This document shows positions 32,186 to 42,941 of a stretch of 64,000 nt of DNA, piece by piece. Both the position numbers and the translations under genes were made by a program. Where the stretch lies: the NCBI GenBank assembly GCA_934630375.1, contig CAKTVQ010000005.1, positions 15,337 to 79,336 on the forward strand. Reading direction: 5' to 3'. Under the pieces are notes generated by a model, which did not search any database, was not told the origin of the DNA, and saw only the letters and a list, made by a program, of their open reading frames with translations. The stretch's first letter is position 1, and every line of letters begins with the position of its first letter. This stretch comes from an uncultured Collinsella sp. (GTDB lineage: Bacteria > Actinomycetota > Coriobacteriia > Coriobacteriales > Coriobacteriaceae).

Positions 32186-33523
32186 ATGAACCAGCAGAAC
32201 ATCGATTACGTACTCCGCTCTGTAGAGCAGCGTGACATCCGCTTTGTGCGTCTGTGGTTTGTCGACATTCTCGGTCGCCTCAAGAACTTTGCCATCAGCC
32301 CCGAGGACCTCGAGGTCGCTTTTGAGGAGGGTATTGGCTTTGACGGCTCCGCCATCGAGGGCTTTGCCACGCCCGAGGAAGCCGACATGCTGGCGTTTCC
32401 CGATGCTTCGACCTTCCAGATCCTGCCGTGGCGTCCGAGCCATAACGGCGTCGCCCGCGTGTTCTGCGATGTGTGCACCCCCGACCGCAAGCCCTTCGCC
32501 GGCGATCCGCGCGATGCCCTGCGCCGCATGTTCTATAAGGCCGAGAAGGCTGGCTATCTGCTCAACGTGGGCGCCGAGCTGGAGTATTACTACTTCCCCG
32601 ACGAGCACACCCCCGAGCCGCTCGACAACGTGGGCTACTTTGACCTTTCGGTGAGCGACGCCGCCCGCGACCTGCGCCGCAACACGGTCCTTACGCTCGA
32701 GAAGATGTCCGTGCCCGTGGAGTACACCTTCCACGCCGCTGGCCGCTCGCAGCACGGCATGAGCCTGCGTCACGCCGAGGCCCTGAGCATGTCCGACGCC
32801 ATCACCACGGCCAAGCTCATCATTAAGCAGCAGGCCTACGAGAGCGGTTGCCACGCTTCCTTTATGCCCAAGCCGCTGGCGGGTGAGGACGGCAGCGCCA
32901 TGTTCCTGTGCCAGTCGCTGTTCGACCACGATGGCAACAACGTTTTTTGGGGCGAGGACGACGAGAAGTACCATCTCTCCGACGTCGCCAAGCACTACAT
33001 GGCCGGCATCCTGGCGCATGCGCGCGAGATCAGCGCCATCACCAACCCCACAGTCAACTCGTACAAGCGCATCACCACCGGTGGCGACTCCGTGCCGCAG
33101 TACGCCACGTGGGGCCTGCGCAACCGTGCGAGCATGGTCCGCATCCCGGTCTACAAGCCCGGCAAGCAGCTGTCCACTCGTATCGAGCTCCGCAGCCCCG
33201 ACCCCATGGCCAACCCGTACTTGGTCAACGCCGTCACGCTGGCGGCTGGTCTCGACGGCATCGAGCGCAAGCTGGAGCTCCCGCCCGAGGCTACGGCCGA
33301 GACGCTCAAGCTCAACGGTCGTCAGATGCTCGAGGCCGGCTACACGCCGCTGCCGCGTTCGCTCAAAGAGGCGCTCGACGTGTTTGAGGACTCGCAGTTT
33401 ATGAAGGATGCTCTCGGCGAGCACATCCACAGCTTCTTCCTCAAAAAGAAGCGCGACGAGTGGCATAAGTTTGAGTCCACGATCACCGAGTGGGAGATCA
33501 AGCACTACCTGGCGAACTCCTAA
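32186..33523 (+). CDS. Glutamine-synthetase-like protein with substituted metal ligands
   Basis: A 445-residue type I glutamine synthetase homologue of normal length, with strong signatures (GIGFDGSAIEGF, GAELEYYYF, NPTVNSYKR, RIELRSPDPMANPYL). Against bacterial GlnA as remembered, two of the six metal ligands are lost in HHEVAPGQHE: here it reads FHAAGRSQHG, giving Ala184 and Gly191 for Glu. In GSGMHxH it reads GSAMFLC, giving Phe240 for the ligand His and Cys242 for the other. So three of six ligands differ. It may use another substrate, or be regulatory. AAAGGGGAG precedes the ATG. The glnR-like gene follows. Confidence 0.75.
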   Translation: MNQQNIDYVLRSVEQRDIRFVRLWFVDILGRLKNFAISPEDLEVAFEEGIGFDGSAIEGFATPEEADMLAFPDASTFQILPWRPSHNGVARVFCDVCTPDRKPFAGDPRDALRRMFYKAEKAGYLLNVGAELEYYYFPDEHTPEPLDNVGYFDLSVSDAARDLRRNTVLTLEKMSVPVEYTFHAAGRSQHGMSLRHAEALSMSDAITTAKLIIKQQAYESGCHASFMPKPLAGEDGSAMFLCQSLFDHDGNNVFWGEDDEKYHLSDVAKHYMAGILAHAREISAITNPTVNSYKRITTGGDSVPQYATWGLRNRASMVRIPVYKPGKQLSTRIELRSPDPMANPYLVNAVTLAAGLDGIERKLELPPEATAETLKLNGRQMLEAGYTPLPRSLKEALDVFEDSQFMKDALGEHIHSFFLKKKRDEWHKFESTITEWEIKHYLANS

Positions 33524-33573
33524 TCGCGCCGGTTTGTTCCAGTACGATTGAGCTCATTTCCTTGGAGGCCGAT

Positions 33574-34236
33574 ATGTCCGAAAAGAGTGCCCTGTTCATG
33601 GCGCGCACGACGCGCTTCCACGAGTTTGCCCGCAGCCTGACGACCACCCTGGGTGTCGAGGTGAGCCTGGCCACCCCCGATTCGCCGACTGCGGCGCACG
33701 ACTTTGACCTGCTGATCCTCGATTCTGATGGCATCCGCAGCGACCGCATCGATCAGATCGCCAAGTGGCTCGACGATCGCGGCGGCGTTCCCATGCTGGT
33801 GATCGTCGACGACGAGGCGCTCGGCACCCTGCGCCTGCCGAATCACGCGCATGCCGACTTCGTGTGCCCCACGGCGACGCCCAACGAGCTCAAGGCTCGT
33901 GCGCAGCGCCTGATGGGCGAGGAGGAGACCGTCACCGCCGACGATGTGCTCAACATCGACAACCTCGAGATTAACCTGGCTACCTACCAGGTGACGCTCG
34001 ACGATGAGCCCATCGACCTGACGCTGATGGAGTACTCGCTGCTGAGCTTTTTGGCAACGCATCCCAACCGCGCCTACAGCCGCGAGGTGCTGCTGCACCG
34101 CGTGTGGGGCTTCGAGTACTGCGGCGGCACACGCACCGTCGACGTGCACATCCGTCGTATCCGCTCCAAGGTGGGCCCGCAGATCGCGGCGCACATCACC
34201 ACCGTCCGCGGCGTGGGCTATCTGTTTAAGGACTAG
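33574..34236 (+). CDS. GlnR-like OmpR-family regulator
   Basis: A 220-residue protein: an atypical receiver domain (1-115) and an OmpR-type winged helix (125-220). RVWGFEYCGGTRTVDVHI is very close to actinobacterial GlnR, the orphan nitrogen regulator that lacks a partner kinase. In the receiver, LLILDSDGIRSD contains an Asp at the phosphorylation-site strand, but the acidic pair and the conserved Lys are not obvious. The start is ATG 33574 behind TTGGAGG. Next to a glutamine-synthetase-like gene, a role in nitrogen control is likely. Confidence 0.82.
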   Translation: MSEKSALFMARTTRFHEFARSLTTTLGVEVSLATPDSPTAAHDFDLLILDSDGIRSDRIDQIAKWLDDRGGVPMLVIVDDEALGTLRLPNHAHADFVCPTATPNELKARAQRLMGEEETVTADDVLNIDNLEINLATYQVTLDDEPIDLTLMEYSLLSFLATHPNRAYSREVLLHRVWGFEYCGGTRTVDVHIRRIRSKVGPQIAAHITTVRGVGYLFKD

Positions 34237-34240
34237 ATTT

Positions 34241-34273
34241 CCACCGCAAAGGGGACAGGCACCTTTGTGGCGG
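34241..34273. repeat. Short hairpin repeat family R4, copy a
   Basis: CCACCGCAAAGG pairs with CCTTTGTGGCGG around GGACAGGCA. Other copies lie at 48816, 50353, 51307 and 61875. Confidence 0.8.
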
Positions 34274-34444
34274 TTTTGCCGCAGGTGCGGGTGCCTTTCG
34301 GGTTTGCAACAGAACTTAAGCCTTCCTAAAAGATTGCGTTCTCATACACGCGCACCCGCATATTGGGGTACAACTCAACGTGAACAATGATGGCCCGCCA
34401 CATGTTTGGCGGGCCTTTGGTTATTTGACGAAAGGATCGCAGCT

Positions 34445-35914
34445 ATGAGCGAGTACGATTCCCAGCGTCCCCAGGACGCGGGCAACGCCGGCGAGACTCA
34501 GCAACAGCCGCGCGTGCAGGTGGAGTCGACGCCTGCCGGTGGCAACAACATTCCCTATGTGCAGGCCTACGACACGCAGACCGGCCAGCCGCTGGGTGGC
34601 CAGCAGGCCGTGAACAAGCACACGGTGGTCAAGACCAAGACCAAAAAGCTGCCGATCTTCATTACGGCGCTCGCCGGCTGCGCATGCGGCGCCCTGCTGG
34701 TCATCGCGCTCATTATGAGTGGCACGCTCGATATCGGTGGCGGAAAGAATGCCGTGACGGCGGGCGCTTCGGGTTCGTCGACGCAAAAGATCACGATCGA
34801 CTCCGAGGACACCACGCTGGCCGAGGCCGTTTCCGCCAAGGCGCTGCCCTCCGTAGTTTCCATTACCGCCACTTCAAGCGGCAGCCAGAGTGGTTCGCTT
34901 TCGCAGTCCGCTGACGAGTCGGACAGCTCGGGCAGCGTTGGCTCGGGCGTGGTGCTCGACACCGAGGGCCATATCCTCACCAACAACCACGTGGTCGACG
35001 GTTACGACCAGTACGTGGTGACCATGGACGACGGCACCACCTACGAGGCCGAGTTCGTGGGCAACGATGCCTCGAGTGACCTCGCCGTCATCAAGCTCAA
35101 GGATGCCGACGCCTCCAAGCTAACGCCGATCGAGATCGGTGACTCCTCTAAGCTCAACGTGGGCGAGTGGGTTATGGCTATCGGCTCGCCGTTCGGCAAC
35201 GAGCAGTCCGTTTCCACGGGCATCGTGTCGGCACTGTATCGCTCCACGGCCATGAGTTCTACCAGTGGTAACACCATTTACGCCAATATGATCCAGACCG
35301 ATGCCGCCATCAACCCGGGCAACTCCGGCGGCGCGCTCGTCAACGACAACGGCGAGCTCGTGGGTATCAACTCACTCATCGAGAGCTACTCGGGTTCCAG
35401 CTCGGGCGTTGGCTTTGCCATTCCGGTCAATTATGCCAAGAACATCGCCGACCAGATCATCGACGGCAAGACGCCGGTTCATCCGTACCTGGGCGCCACG
35501 CTCTCGAGTGTCAACGCGCTCAACGCCCGCACCAACAAGCTGAGCACCGATAGCGGCGCGTATGTGGCGAGCGTTGTGGAGGACGGCCCCGCTGCCAAGG
35601 CCGGCATCCAGGAGGGCGACGTCATCACCAAGCTGGGCGATGACGAGATCACGAGTGCCGACGGCCTGATCATCGCGCTGCGCAGCCACGAGGTGGGCGA
35701 GAAGGTCGAGATCACGCTCGTGCGCGGCAAGGAAGAGAAGAAGGTCACTGTTGAGCTGGGCTCCGACGAGGAGCTGCAGAACCAGCAGCAGAACGACAGC
35801 TCGACTGATACCGGCAACGGCGGTATCACCGACGAGCAGCTGCGTCAGTACCTGGAGGAGCTGCTGGGCCAGCAGGGCCAGGGCCAGGGTCAGGGTTACG
35901 GCCAGGGATTCTAG
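34445..35914 (+). CDS. HtrA/DegP-like membrane-anchored serine protease
   Basis: A 489-residue HtrA protease: a cytoplasmic N-terminus (1-75), one membrane anchor (about 76-98), a trypsin-like domain with His182 (NNHVVDG), Asp212 (SSDLAVI) and Ser294 (NPGNSGGAL), and one PDZ domain (about 355-455). The extracellular C-terminal tail is Gln/Gly-rich (GQGQGQGYGQGF). It degrades misfolded exported proteins. The start is ATG 34445 (GAAAGGATC upstream). It stands alone between a repeat and a terminator. Confidence 0.92.
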   Translation: MSEYDSQRPQDAGNAGETQQQPRVQVESTPAGGNNIPYVQAYDTQTGQPLGGQQAVNKHTVVKTKTKKLPIFITALAGCACGALLVIALIMSGTLDIGGGKNAVTAGASGSSTQKITIDSEDTTLAEAVSAKALPSVVSITATSSGSQSGSLSQSADESDSSGSVGSGVVLDTEGHILTNNHVVDGYDQYVVTMDDGTTYEAEFVGNDASSDLAVIKLKDADASKLTPIEIGDSSKLNVGEWVMAIGSPFGNEQSVSTGIVSALYRSTAMSSTSGNTIYANMIQTDAAINPGNSGGALVNDNGELVGINSLIESYSGSSSGVGFAIPVNYAKNIADQIIDGKTPVHPYLGATLSSVNALNARTNKLSTDSGAYVASVVEDGPAAKAGIQEGDVITKLGDDEITSADGLIIALRSHEVGEKVEITLVRGKEEKKVTVELGSDEELQNQQQNDSSTDTGNGGITDEQLRQYLEELLGQQGQGQGQGYGQGF

Positions 35915-35940
35915 CGAGCCGTTTCACACACATCGAAGCC

Positions 35941-35980
35941 AGAGGGGCTGCCCCGCCATGCGCGGGACAGCCCCTCTTTT
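35941..35980 (+). terminator. Terminator after htrA
   Basis: AGAGGGGCTG (35941-35950) with CAGCCCCTCT (35968-35977), an inner CCCCG/CGGG stem, then TTTT. Confidence 0.85.
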
Positions 35981-36052
35981 CATAATGATCCCCCAGGGAC
36001 GGAGGAAAACGGATCACTTTGAGCTGGCGAGGAGCTCGGTTCGGAATGGTCT

Positions 36053-36254
36053 GGACAGTTAGTTCAGATACGTATAAATCTGGGGCAGTCTGGGATGCGT
36101 TTTGAGCTGTTTCGGGATGGAAATGGGGCTCTGATGGGTGCTCGGAAGGAGAAATAAGCCGATCGGGCCGCTCTGAGACGACCAAATGGAGCGAAATGGC
36201 GCCATTTGAGCTCGATTCGGTTCGCAGATTTATACGTATCTGAACTAACTGTCC
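36053..36254. repeat. Long palindromic element P4 upstream of ligA
   Basis: Perfect 30-bp inverted ends (36053-36082 and 36225-36254) bracket about 140 bp that contains AAATGGCGCCATTT but no open frame of interest. It has the form of a MITE, although no target duplication is evident. Confidence 0.78.
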
Positions 36255-36291
36255 ACCCCGGTCCGACGGCTGCCGATTCGGTGCGGTTTGA

Positions 36292-38592
<2,301 letters not shown>

Positions 38593-38614
38593 GGCATCGA
38601 TAGACAAATTGAAG

Positions 38615-38651
38615 AACCGCCCGGAAAGTTCGACTCTTTCCGGGCGGTTTT
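38615..38651. terminator. Bidirectional-type terminator between ligA and the MerR gene
   Basis: AACCGCCCGGAAAG with CTTTCCGGGCGGTT, followed by TTTATT on the plus strand. It lies between convergent genes and slightly before the stop of the minus gene at 38653. Confidence 0.8.
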
Positions 38652-38652
38652 A

Positions 38653-39498
38653 TTAGGAGACCGTAACAGGCACTGTGATCTGCGTCACGTAGGTTGCCGG
38701 GTCGTCGCTGATGATGTCGTCGATGAGGGCGATCTCGCGTGAGGGACCGGCGGGCGTCAGGCCGTGCTCGCGCATATAGCCGAGCAACTGCTCGTAACGC
38801 GGGCCCGCTTGCCCATGCGTGCCGCGGAAGCTAATGGTCAGGCAGTGCGCCGCGGGCCGCACCTCGACATCCCCTAGGTAGTCATCCGTGTCGTCCAGCA
38901 ACAGAAAGACCTCGTCGTAGCCATTAAAGTCACCGGCGGCCAGGCGTTCGGCGCTGATTCCGACGCCCAGGTTGCCCAGAAAGACAAACGTCTCGTGCTG
39001 GCCCTTCTGCAGCTGGCGAATCTGCCACTCCAGCGCATAGGCATCGGTGGGGTTGACGCGTTCGCGCAGCACGGCGCAACGAAGTTCGGGCGCGTTGACC
39101 TCGTAGATGGTATCGAGCTCAGCATCCAATGCGCCTCGCAACAAGGCAAGCCGGTTGTCGATCTTGCGTGAGACGCGTTCCAGCTCACGGCGTTTACGTT
39201 CGATAAGCTCCTGCTGCTGGGCGAGTTGGCGCTGCATGAGGTCCACGTCGCGCGTGGTCACAAATTCGCGAATCTGAGCCAACGGCAAATCGAGAACGCG
39301 CAGGTGGCTGATGGTGTTGAGGGTAGAAAGCTGCCGCGCGCCGTAGTAGCGGTAGCCACTTGCCGCATCGACATACGCCGGCTCCAGCAAGCCTATCTGC
39401 TCGTAATGCCGCAGCGTGCCAACGCTCAGGTTAAACAGGCGCGCGACCTCGCCAATGCGGAGCAGGCCGTCGGAATGTTCGCTGGATGTATCGGTCAC
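38653..39498 (-). CDS. MerR-family regulator with effector-binding domain (BmrR-like)
   Basis: A 281-residue regulator. Residues 12-80 are the MerR winged helix (LLRIGEVARLFNLSVGTLRHYEQIGLLEP, shown in parts), then a coiled-coil dimer helix (about 90-125), then a GyrI-like effector domain (about 130-281), as in BmrR. The GTG start is preceded by AAAGGAG. It follows the MATE gene in the same direction by 56 bp, so it probably controls the pump in response to a bound drug. Confidence 0.86.
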   Translation of the reverse strand: MTDTSSEHSDGLLRIGEVARLFNLSVGTLRHYEQIGLLEPAYVDAASGYRYYGARQLSTLNTISHLRVLDLPLAQIREFVTTRDVDLMQRQLAQQQELIERKRRELERVSRKIDNRLALLRGALDAELDTIYEVNAPELRCAVLRERVNPTDAYALEWQIRQLQKGQHETFVFLGNLGVGISAERLAAGDFNGYDEVFLLLDDTDDYLGDVEVRPAAHCLTISFRGTHGQAGPRYEQLLGYMREHGLTPAGPSREIALIDDIISDDPATYVTQITVPVTVS

Positions 39499-39554
39499 GG
39501 GATTGCTCCTTTCGGCAGAAAACGGGACAGGATCGCCAGACTCGTGCCGCCCCG

Positions 39555-40901
39555 CTACGCCACCAACTTGTCAAAAGCACCGCGGCGGTTGAGCACCGTA
39601 AACGCCACCACGCAAATGACTGCCGACAGAATCGACCCGCACGGCGAGGCGATGCCCATGGGAAACAGCGTGTCGGAATAAGCGTTCGACAGTAGCCATG
39701 CGCCCGGCACGCGAATGAGTGCCACGGCCAGCACGTTGTGCGCAAAGCCGATGTAGCTCTTGCCGTACGCAGCGAAAAAGCCGCTAAAGCAAATATGGAT
39801 GCCGGCGAAGATCGCATCGAAAATATAGCTGCGCATATAACCGGTGCCGGCGGCGACCACCGCGGCGTCCTTGGCAAAAAAGCCGAGAAACGCCGGTGCC
39901 ACCAACCACATGAGCGCCGTGATCAGGCAGCCGTACACCACCGAGATGGTCATGGCGTCCTTGAGCACCTGACGCGCGCGGTCGCCCTTGCCCGCACCGG
40001 CGTTTTGCGCCGTGAGCGCGCTGACGGTGGCGCCCATGGAGCTCGGCACGATGAACAAAAAGCTGATCATCTTCTCGACCAGGCCCACGGCGGCGGCGTC
40101 GACCAGCCCGCGGTGGTTGGCGATAACGGTGATGAACATAAACGCCACCTGGATGCAGCCATCCTGCACGGCCACGGGCACGCCAATCTTAAGGATGCTG
40201 CTGAGCACCTCGGGCTGGGGGCGCAAATCGCTACGCTTGACGTGTATGTTCGTACGGCGGCTCTTGAGCCATACGAGTGCGAGGGCAACGCTTGCCGTCT
40301 GCGCGATCACCGTGCCGAGTGCCGCGCCCACGGGGCCGAGTCCCATGTGGCCAATGAACAGAAAGTCGAGCGCGATGTTGATAACGCACGCCACGCCGAT
40401 CACATACATGGGCGAGCGCGAATCGCCCAGGCCGCGAAAGATGGCCGAGAGGATGTTGTATGCGGCGATGCACGGAATGCCGATAAAGCAAATGCGCAGG
40501 TAGGCGGCAGTGCCCTCGACCGCTTCGGCCGGCGTGCCGATGAGCGCCACGATCTGCGGGCACAGTGCGAGCAAGAGCGCGGCCAGCACTACCGAGACGC
40601 CCATAAAGAGCGTGATGGTGTTGCCGATGGCGGCCTCGGCGCGGTCGAAGCGTCGCGAGCCCACGGCGTGGCCGACGATGACGGTCGTTCCCATGGCCAG
40701 GCCCACGAGCGTCACGGTAATGATATAGAGCGTCTGCGCGCCATTGCCCACGGCGGTGATGCCGGCGGCGCCGCTAAACTGCCCGATAAAATACAGGTCG
40801 GCCATGCCGTAGAGCATCTGCAAAAAGTACGAGAGCATATAGGGCAGGGCGAAGACCGCGATGGTCTTGAGGACGTTGCCGCGTGTGAGGTCGTGTTCCA
40901 T
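39555..40901 (-). CDS. MATE-family multidrug efflux protein
   Basis: A 448-residue protein with twelve membrane segments and the MATE internal repeat. It opens with LTRGNVLKTIAVFALPYMLS and has GMADLYFIG in the first helices. It exports cationic drugs or metabolites with Na+ or H+. It is the first gene of a two-gene operon with the MerR regulator, under a MerR-type promoter. Confidence 0.9.
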   Translation of the reverse strand: MEHDLTRGNVLKTIAVFALPYMLSYFLQMLYGMADLYFIGQFSGAAGITAVGNGAQTLYIITVTLVGLAMGTTVIVGHAVGSRRFDRAEAAIGNTITLFMGVSVVLAALLLALCPQIVALIGTPAEAVEGTAAYLRICFIGIPCIAAYNILSAIFRGLGDSRSPMYVIGVACVINIALDFLFIGHMGLGPVGAALGTVIAQTASVALALVWLKSRRTNIHVKRSDLRPQPEVLSSILKIGVPVAVQDGCIQVAFMFITVIANHRGLVDAAAVGLVEKMISFLFIVPSSMGATVSALTAQNAGAGKGDRARQVLKDAMTISVVYGCLITALMWLVAPAFLGFFAKDAAVVAAGTGYMRSYIFDAIFAGIHICFSGFFAAYGKSYIGFAHNVLAVALIRVPGAWLLSNAYSDTLFPMGIASPCGSILSAVICVVAFTVLNRRGAFDKLVA

Positions 40902-40943
40902 GGGCAGGGCACTTTCTGGCTTGGTTCGTTTGCGTACCAGTGT

Positions 40944-40974
40944 AGTGAAAACCCTACAACGATTGTAGAGTCAA
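40944..40974 (-). promoter_or_regulatory. MerR-type promoter of the MATE-MerR operon
   Basis: On the minus strand -35 TTGACT (40969-40974) and -10 TTCACT (40944-40949) are separated by 19 bp, the overlong spacing typical of MerR control. The spacer contains the palindrome CTACAATCGTTGTAG (40954-40968). Confidence 0.75.
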
Positions 40975-41074
40975 GGTCCATGTTGCCGGTGGGGCGAAAA
41001 AATCGCGCCTTCAATCATTTCCATTTGAATACGGCCACGCGCCGCGCGGGCTTAGCGCCTGCGCCAGCCTTGTA

Positions 41075-41122
41075 GAAATCGATTTCGGAACACTTGACAC
41101 TGCCGCCCGGCGCGCAATAATA
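41075..41122 (+). promoter_or_regulatory. Promoter of the ABC exporter with a LacI-like palindrome
   Basis: GAAATCGATTTC (41075-41086) is a perfect 12-bp palindrome, related to the KdgR-type sites. It is followed by -35 TTGACA (41094-41099) and a -10 in AATAATAC (41116-41123). Confidence 0.55.
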
Positions 41123-41162
41123 CGAGCGTTTGCGAACAACGTTTGATGGGGGATGAAGCTGC

Positions 41163-42941
41163 GTGCGCAATCTCAAAATCTTGTTTTCCTATTTGGGGGC
41201 ATACCGTCGCGATGCCATTCTCGGCGTGATGTTCGTCTCGGTCGAAACCGCGTTCGAGCTGTTTATCCCAGTCATCATGGCCAATATCATCGACGTGGGC
41301 GTGCCCACGGGTGACGTCAACTACATGCTGTTGCAAGGCGCGTGCATGCTGGTGTGTGCCGCATTTTCGCTGGTACTGGGCCTGGGCTACGCACGCACAT
41401 CCGCACGCGTGGCCTCGGGCCTGGGTGCCAACCTGCGCGAGGCCGAGTATCGCAAGATTCAGACGCTCGCCTTTGGCAACCTGGACAACTACGATGCCAG
41501 CTCGCTTGTCACCCGCATGACCACCGACATCACCGTCATCCAAAATGCCATCGGCAACGGCTTTCGCCCCATGGTGCGCGGGCCGGTGACCCTCATCGTC
41601 GGCCTGGTCTATGCCCTGGTGCTGTCGCGTCCGCTTGCCATGGTCTTCGCGATCATCCTGCCCGTGCTGGCGATTGTGCTGGGCGTCATCACCTACCGCG
41701 TGAGCCCGCTCTACCGTCAGCTGCAGACTTCGATGGACCATCTTAACGGTGTGGTGCAGGAGGACCTCACCGCCGTGCGCGCCGTCAAGGCGTACGTGCG
41801 TGCCGAGCACGAGGAGGCCAAGTTCGATGCCGTCAATACCGAGCTTGCGCGTACCGCGACGAAGACCTTTGGCAACGCCGTGCTCAACCTGCCGGTGTTT
41901 CAGCTGTCGATGTACGTGGCGGCGCTTTCCATTCTTTGGATCGGCGGTCGCATGATTCTTGCCGGCGAGCTCGGCGTGGGCTCGCTCACGGGCTTTATGA
42001 GCTACGTGCTGCTGATCATGAACTCGCTCATGATGATCTCCAACGTGTTTTTGCTGCTCACGCGCGCACTCGCCAGCGTGGAGCGCATCTCGCGGGTGAT
42101 TGACGAGCAATCGCTCATCCAGGCACCTGCGGCAGACGCGGCGGTGCGTGAGGTCGCCGACGGAAGCGTTGAGTTCCACGACGTGTCGTTTAAGTACCGC
42201 GCGGATGCTGCCGAGGACGTGCTCGAGCATATCGACCTTCGTATTGAGCCGGGCTCCACGGTGGGCGTGCTCGGCGGCACGGGTTCGGGCAAGAGCTCGC
42301 TCGTGCAGCTCATCGCGCGCCTGTACGACGCGACCGAGGGCGCCGTGCTCGTGGGCGGGCGTGACGTGCGCGACTACGACCTGGCCGCCCTGCGCGACGC
42401 CGTGGGCATTGTGCTGCAAAAGAACGTGCTGTTTACGGGCACCGTGCGCGAAAACTTGCAGTGGGGCGCACCCGATGCCACCGACGAGGAACTGCTGCGT
42501 GCCTGCCATGCGGCGTGTGTGGACGAGTTCCTGGACCGCATCGGCGGGCTGGATGGCGAGTTGGGCCAGGGCGGAGCCGGTGTTTCGGGCGGACAGAAGC
42601 AACGCCTGTGCATCGCGCGCACGCTGCTCAAGCATCCGCGCGTGCTCATTTTTGATGACTCCACCAGCGCGGTCGATATGGCGACCGACGCCAAGATCCG
42701 CGAGCACATCGCGCGGATACCCGATACGACCGTGATCATCATCGCCCAGCGCATCGCGAGCGTGATGGATGCAGATCGCATTGTGGTGCTGGACGACGGC
42801 CGTGTCCATGGCGTGGGCACGCACGAGGAGCTGCTGGCGGGTGACAACATCTACCAGGAGATTTACGCCTCGCAGATGGAGTTCGCGGGGGATACGACCG
42901 CAGATGCTCCGGCCCGAGAAGGAGGTGAGCGTCATGCCTAA
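41163..42941 (+). CDS. ABC exporter half-transporter with degenerate ATPase site
   Basis: A 592-residue type IV ABC exporter subunit: six membrane helices (1-310), then the ATPase domain. Walker A is GGTGSGKSS (Lys377) and the signature VSGGQKQR, but Walker B reads IFDDSTSA, with Asp499 in place of the catalytic Glu. That is the mark of one half of a heterodimer with one weak site. The GTG start follows GGGGGAT. The stop overlaps the next gene by 8 bp. Confidence 0.9.
   Translation: MRNLKILFSYLGAYRRDAILGVMFVSVETAFELFIPVIMANIIDVGVPTGDVNYMLLQGACMLVCAAFSLVLGLGYARTSARVASGLGANLREAEYRKIQTLAFGNLDNYDASSLVTRMTTDITVIQNAIGNGFRPMVRGPVTLIVGLVYALVLSRPLAMVFAIILPVLAIVLGVITYRVSPLYRQLQTSMDHLNGVVQEDLTAVRAVKAYVRAEHEEAKFDAVNTELARTATKTFGNAVLNLPVFQLSMYVAALSILWIGGRMILAGELGVGSLTGFMSYVLLIMNSLMMISNVFLLLTRALASVERISRVIDEQSLIQAPAADAAVREVADGSVEFHDVSFKYRADAAEDVLEHIDLRIEPGSTVGVLGGTGSGKSSLVQLIARLYDATEGAVLVGGRDVRDYDLAALRDAVGIVLQKNVLFTGTVRENLQWGAPDATDEELLRACHAACVDEFLDRIGGLDGELGQGGAGVSGGQKQRLCIARTLLKHPRVLIFDDSTSAVDMATDAKIREHIARIPDTTVIIIAQRIASVMDADRIVVLDDGRVHGVGTHEELLAGDNIYQEIYASQMEFAGDTTADAPAREGGERHA

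Noticed and set aside
41052..42935. Minus-strand frame of about 627 codons opposite the ABC exporter
   Set aside because: Antisense shadow of a gene with Walker A, signature and Walker B motifs; no domain in the reverse frame.
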